A stretch of DNA of 64,000 bases from CAYQMF01 sp964418595 (GTDB lineage Bacteria; Planctomycetota; UBA1135; UBA2386), in NCBI GenBank assembly GCA_964418595.1, contig CAYQMF010000010.1:1-64000 (forward strand), written 5' to 3'. The notes beneath the pieces are model-generated. The model was not told the origin of the DNA, searched no databases, and was given only the letters and a program-made list of their open reading frames with translations. How positions within the stretch are numbered: the first letter of the stretch is position 1; every line of letters starts with the position of its first letter. Positions 61,824 through 64,000 of this stretch are shown here, in pieces. A program made the translations under genes and the position numbers.

Positions 61824-62254
61824 CGCGGCTGTCCGACCTGGAGCACGTTTACACGCGCTCGCAGGCTCTGGCCGACGGTGTGCTCGTCGATGTCACGCGG
61901 CAGGCGTCGTCGGCCGAGATGCTCGGCGGGCTCGCGGTCCCGGTAGCCGTCACGGCGACGCTCTGGGCGGCCATCGAAGCCATCCCAGCACGCCTGCAGG
62001 GCATCGCCGACGTCCGCGGTCGGCTCCATGACGTGCTCTGGATGGCGGCGTGTGCTGCACGGCGAACTCTCGCGGACCCGCCGCCGCTCGCCGGCGAGAC
62101 GGCGAGACCGCGCTGCGGCAGGCTGTCCGTCTGGTTCCGGGTGATCCTGCCCCGCGTCGGCACGCGGGTGCGGCTCGTGACCCTGCGGCTCGACATCGGC
62201 CCCGGCGACGCCGGCGACCCCGTGGCGACCATCGGCTTCCCGGAGGACTTCTGA
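61820..62254 (+). CDS. DUF6573-like protein
   Basis: 144 residues; ATG 61820 overlaps the upstream stop. The opening YTRSQALADGVLVDVTRQAS and a later LHDVLWMAACAARR followed by VWFRVILPR are recurrent in the DUF6573-type proteins carried by planctomycete mobile elements. It has no catalytic motif that can be named. The stop is one base before the recombinase start. Confidence 0.55.
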   Translation: MTRLSDLEHVYTRSQALADGVLVDVTRQASSAEMLGGLAVPVAVTATLWAAIEAIPARLQGIADVRGRLHDVLWMAACAARRTLADPPPLAGETARPRCGRLSVWFRVILPRVGTRVRLVTLRLDIGPGDAGDPVATIGFPEDF

Positions 62255-62255
62255 G

Positions 62256-62945
62256 ATGGCCAGTGCGATCGCCTACCTGCGCGTCAGCAGCGCGAAGCAG
62301 GCCAAGGACGGCACCGATGGCTTCCCGCGTCAGCGGGCGGCCATCCGGGCCTTCTGTGCCGCCAAGCGGTTCGAGTTGATCGAGGAACACGCCGACGCCG
62401 GCGTGTCCGGCACCGTCCCCCTCGCGGGCCGCGACGGTCTGACCCGCGCGCTCGAGCGGTGCATCGAGACGGGCACGACCGTCCTCGTCGTTGAGAAGGC
62501 AGACCGCCTCGGCCGCGACCTGATCGTGTCCGAGATGGCGGTGCGCGCGTTCGTCGAGGCGGGCGTCGCGGTCTACGTCGCTGACACCGGCCAGAACCTG
62601 AGCGACGCAGACAGCGACCCGAGCCGGAAGCTCATCCGGCAGGTGTTGAACGCCGTGGCGGAGTACGAGCGGTCCGCGCTCGTGGCGAAGCTCCGCGCGG
62701 CGCGGGAGCGGAAGCGGCGCAGAGGGGGGCACTCCGTCGGGTGCTACCGGTTCGGCGAACACCCGGAACGGCCCGACGAGATCGAGACTCTGGCAAGGAT
62801 CCGCGAGCTTCGGAGGCGTGGTCAGGGCCGCCGGAGAGCGGCGCTGCGCGACGTGGCCATCGTGCTCAACGCCGAAGGTCGGGGGTCAAGGTCCGGAAGG
62901 CCGTGGACCCAAACGATGGTCCGTGATGTGGTGCGAGAGGGCTGA
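62256..62945 (+). CDS. Serine recombinase (resolvase/invertase family)
   Basis: 229 residues from ATG 62256. IAYLRVSSAKQAKDG with Ser at residue 11 is the catalytic resolvase start; VLVVEKADRLGRDLIVSEMA (~75-95) and YERSALVAKLRAARERKRRRG (~130-150) fit the N-terminal domain and long E helix. The C-terminal region resembles a helix-turn-helix with RNP/KQ-like LRDVAIVLNAEG. The length is that of small resolvases rather than large integrases. It may resolve, invert or mobilise the element. Confidence 0.88.
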   Translation: MASAIAYLRVSSAKQAKDGTDGFPRQRAAIRAFCAAKRFELIEEHADAGVSGTVPLAGRDGLTRALERCIETGTTVLVVEKADRLGRDLIVSEMAVRAFVEAGVAVYVADTGQNLSDADSDPSRKLIRQVLNAVAEYERSALVAKLRAARERKRRRGGHSVGCYRFGEHPERPDEIETLARIRELRRRGQGRRRAALRDVAIVLNAEGRGSRSGRPWTQTMVRDVVREG

Positions 62946-62972
62946 GCTTGCTCGTACCCCGCGAATCCCGGG

Positions 62973-64000
62973 TTACGTCCCGATAACCCCCACGCCAGCG
63001 TTGGTGCCGACCATCCCGAGTGGGTTCGCGCGGATGTCCAACTGGAAGGCTTGGTTGAAGAACCGAACGTTGAGCATGGCGGGATCCGCGGGGATCGGTG
63101 TCACGAACGGGTGAACGGACGAGACTGGCAGCCACGGCAGAGCTACGTCCCCGCTCACGTACAGCGTACACCCGTTCATCCCGATCTGATCCAGAGGCGT
63201 CGGGAGTGGCACCGTTCCCCAGCGCCGGTCGGACGCACCGAAGTACATCACACCGCCCCAGAGTGGCGCAACGTTGGAGAGCACGGCCGAGAACGACTGG
63301 CCGAGAGCTGGGGCCTGACCGCGCAGCGTGAGGTCGCCGAACGATCCTCGGCAGCCGACGCCGAAATGTCCGTACGAGCCACGTACGGAAGCTAGAACCA
63401 CAACGGCCGCCGGGCTCTCTGCCGTCACGATGTCGGAGAAGCTATCTCCGTTGATGTCGGCGCCGAGAAGTCCATCGGAGTTGAACGCGGATGACGCCAA
63501 TCCATCGATTGTACGAAGGATCCTCCCGTCTCGCCCAGACACGATATGGAGTCGCGGACGTCCGAACTGGTCACCCGAAGCGACAAGGATGTCCGGCTTC
63601 CCATCCTCGTCGTAGTCCATGAACCGGCTGATCAGGTTGCCGAATCCAGTCTCAGGCACTGGTGCGGGGACGTGCAGGAGTGTTCCCCCGTTCGACGAGA
63701 GAATCCGCACGCTCCCCGGGCCGCCGTTGGCGCCGCCAGTGGCGTAGTCGGGGCGTCCGTCGCCATCCATGTCCGGTAGCACAGCGAGCCCGAACGCGGG
63801 ATCGCCCCATCCTCCTCCCATCAACCGACCCGTGCGGCCCGACAAGAACACTGCGCCCGTCGGGATGCCACCCGATGGTCCCTTGCTGGCGAGGATGTCG
63901 TCCACGCCGTCCCCATCGCGATCGGGTACGGCGTGCATCACAAAACCGATGTTGTCGTAGATCGCTTCGGACACCCAGAGGAACTGTCTCGTCCGCACCG
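62973..64000 (-). CDS. FG-GAP-repeat secreted protein, partial at the right edge
   Basis: At least 341 residues; the start is outside the window because the frame stays open to position 64000. Four Ca-type FG-GAP repeats appear: DRDGDGVDDILA, DMDGDGRPDYATG, DYDEDGKPDILVA and DINGDSFSDIVTA. The C-terminal ~125 residues are the GC/GC domain: FGVGCRGSFG, PALGQSFSAVL, NGCTLYVSGD, PIPADPAMLN, RFFNQAFQLDIRANPLGM, TNAG. FG-GAP repeats form propeller blades, and the protein is probably exported. It borders the serine-recombinase operon by 27 bp. Confidence 0.82.
   Translation of the reverse strand, partial: VRTRQFLWVSEAIYDNIGFVMHAVPDRDGDGVDDILASKGPSGGIPTGAVFLSGRTGRLMGGGWGDPAFGLAVLPDMDGDGRPDYATGGANGGPGSVRILSSNGGTLLHVPAPVPETGFGNLISRFMDYDEDGKPDILVASGDQFGRPRLHIVSGRDGRILRTIDGLASSAFNSDGLLGADINGDSFSDIVTAESPAAVVVLASVRGSYGHFGVGCRGSFGDLTLRGQAPALGQSFSAVLSNVAPLWGGVMYFGASDRRWGTVPLPTPLDQIGMNGCTLYVSGDVALPWLPVSSVHPFVTPIPADPAMLNVRFFNQAFQLDIRANPLGMVGTNAGVGVIGT

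Larger units (their letters stand above)
49276..62945. mobile_element. Putative integrative element(s) at tRNA-Ala, limits uncertain
   Basis: Starts just after tRNA-Ala with a tyrosine integrase and includes helix-turn-helix proteins, TOPRIM and DUF3631 replication proteins, pseudogenes, and an operon ending in a serine recombinase. No second copy of the tRNA 3' end was found by eye downstream, so the right end is unknown. The two recombinases and the pseudogenes between them suggest two elements, or one eroded element plus a later insertion. The extent is inference. Confidence 0.45.

Noticed and set aside
49276..62945. CRISPR array or Cas genes in the accessory region
   Set aside because: No regularly spaced direct repeats and no Cas-like motifs were seen; the repeats found are isolated inverted or tandem repeats.

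Overview
The window is GC-rich, densely packed DNA, almost certainly from a member of the Planctomycetota (inference). The pointers are a MoxR/DUF58/BatA/VWA locus ending in PQQ-propeller, squalene-cyclase-like and DUF4175-like proteins; DUF1580-like helix-turn-helix proteins and a DUF6573-like protein; FG-GAP secreted proteins; and a GC..G / GC.LY C-terminal domain of the kind seen in secreted proteins of the Pla/Poly30-like planctomycetes. Many adjacent genes share ATGA, GTGA or TTGA overlaps, so most of the window reads as long operons.

Layout. 1-18,533 (+): a MoxR-type ATPase (5' cut), DUF58, two von Willebrand membrane proteins, a giant PQQ-propeller protein, a cyclase-repeat protein, a DUF4175-like membrane protein, a 960-residue coiled-coil protein and a secreted propeller-like protein. 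18,571-24,914 (-): a complete Rod (elongasome) operon mreB-mreC-mreD-mrdA-rodA. 25,318-29,353 (-): a 54-residue membrane protein, a coiled-coil membrane protein, lnt and moeA. 29,453-37,205 (+): one RND adaptor and two RND pump subunits. 37,195-49,199: housekeeping genes, namely a ureohydrolase, tRNA-Met(CAT), an amino-acid permease, an NHL protein, a lipoprotein/cytochrome/GalT-like trio, an S41 protease, TPR plus rhomboid, gltX, a phosphatase and a coiled-coil protein.

From 49,200 the character changes. A tRNA-Ala(GGC) is followed 109 bp downstream by a tyrosine integrase, then helix-turn-helix proteins, a TOPRIM primase-like protein and a DUF3631 ATPase: the core of an integrative element sitting at the tRNA 3' end. 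It is followed by a graveyard (55.2-58.5 kb) holding a broken hsdM start, a frameshifted DUF433 gene, a frameshifted secreted-protein domain, a small membrane protein and a possible HEPN-type protein.

A second tightly coupled operon (58,574-62,945) encodes a zinc-ribbon protein, a DUF669-like protein, a short sliding-clamp-like protein, a SprT-like metalloprotease, a RadC-like JAB protein, two small proteins and a serine recombinase. It looks like the maintenance and recombination module of a mobile element. The window ends inside a minus-strand FG-GAP secreted protein. The most novel material is the 58.6-62.9 kb module, the possible HEPN gene with its DUF433 neighbour, a hairpin-rich intergenic region at 38.3-38.4 kb, and the small-protein locus with a three-frame stop repeat near 25.3 kb. 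All functional calls come from motif reading by eye; no database search was run.
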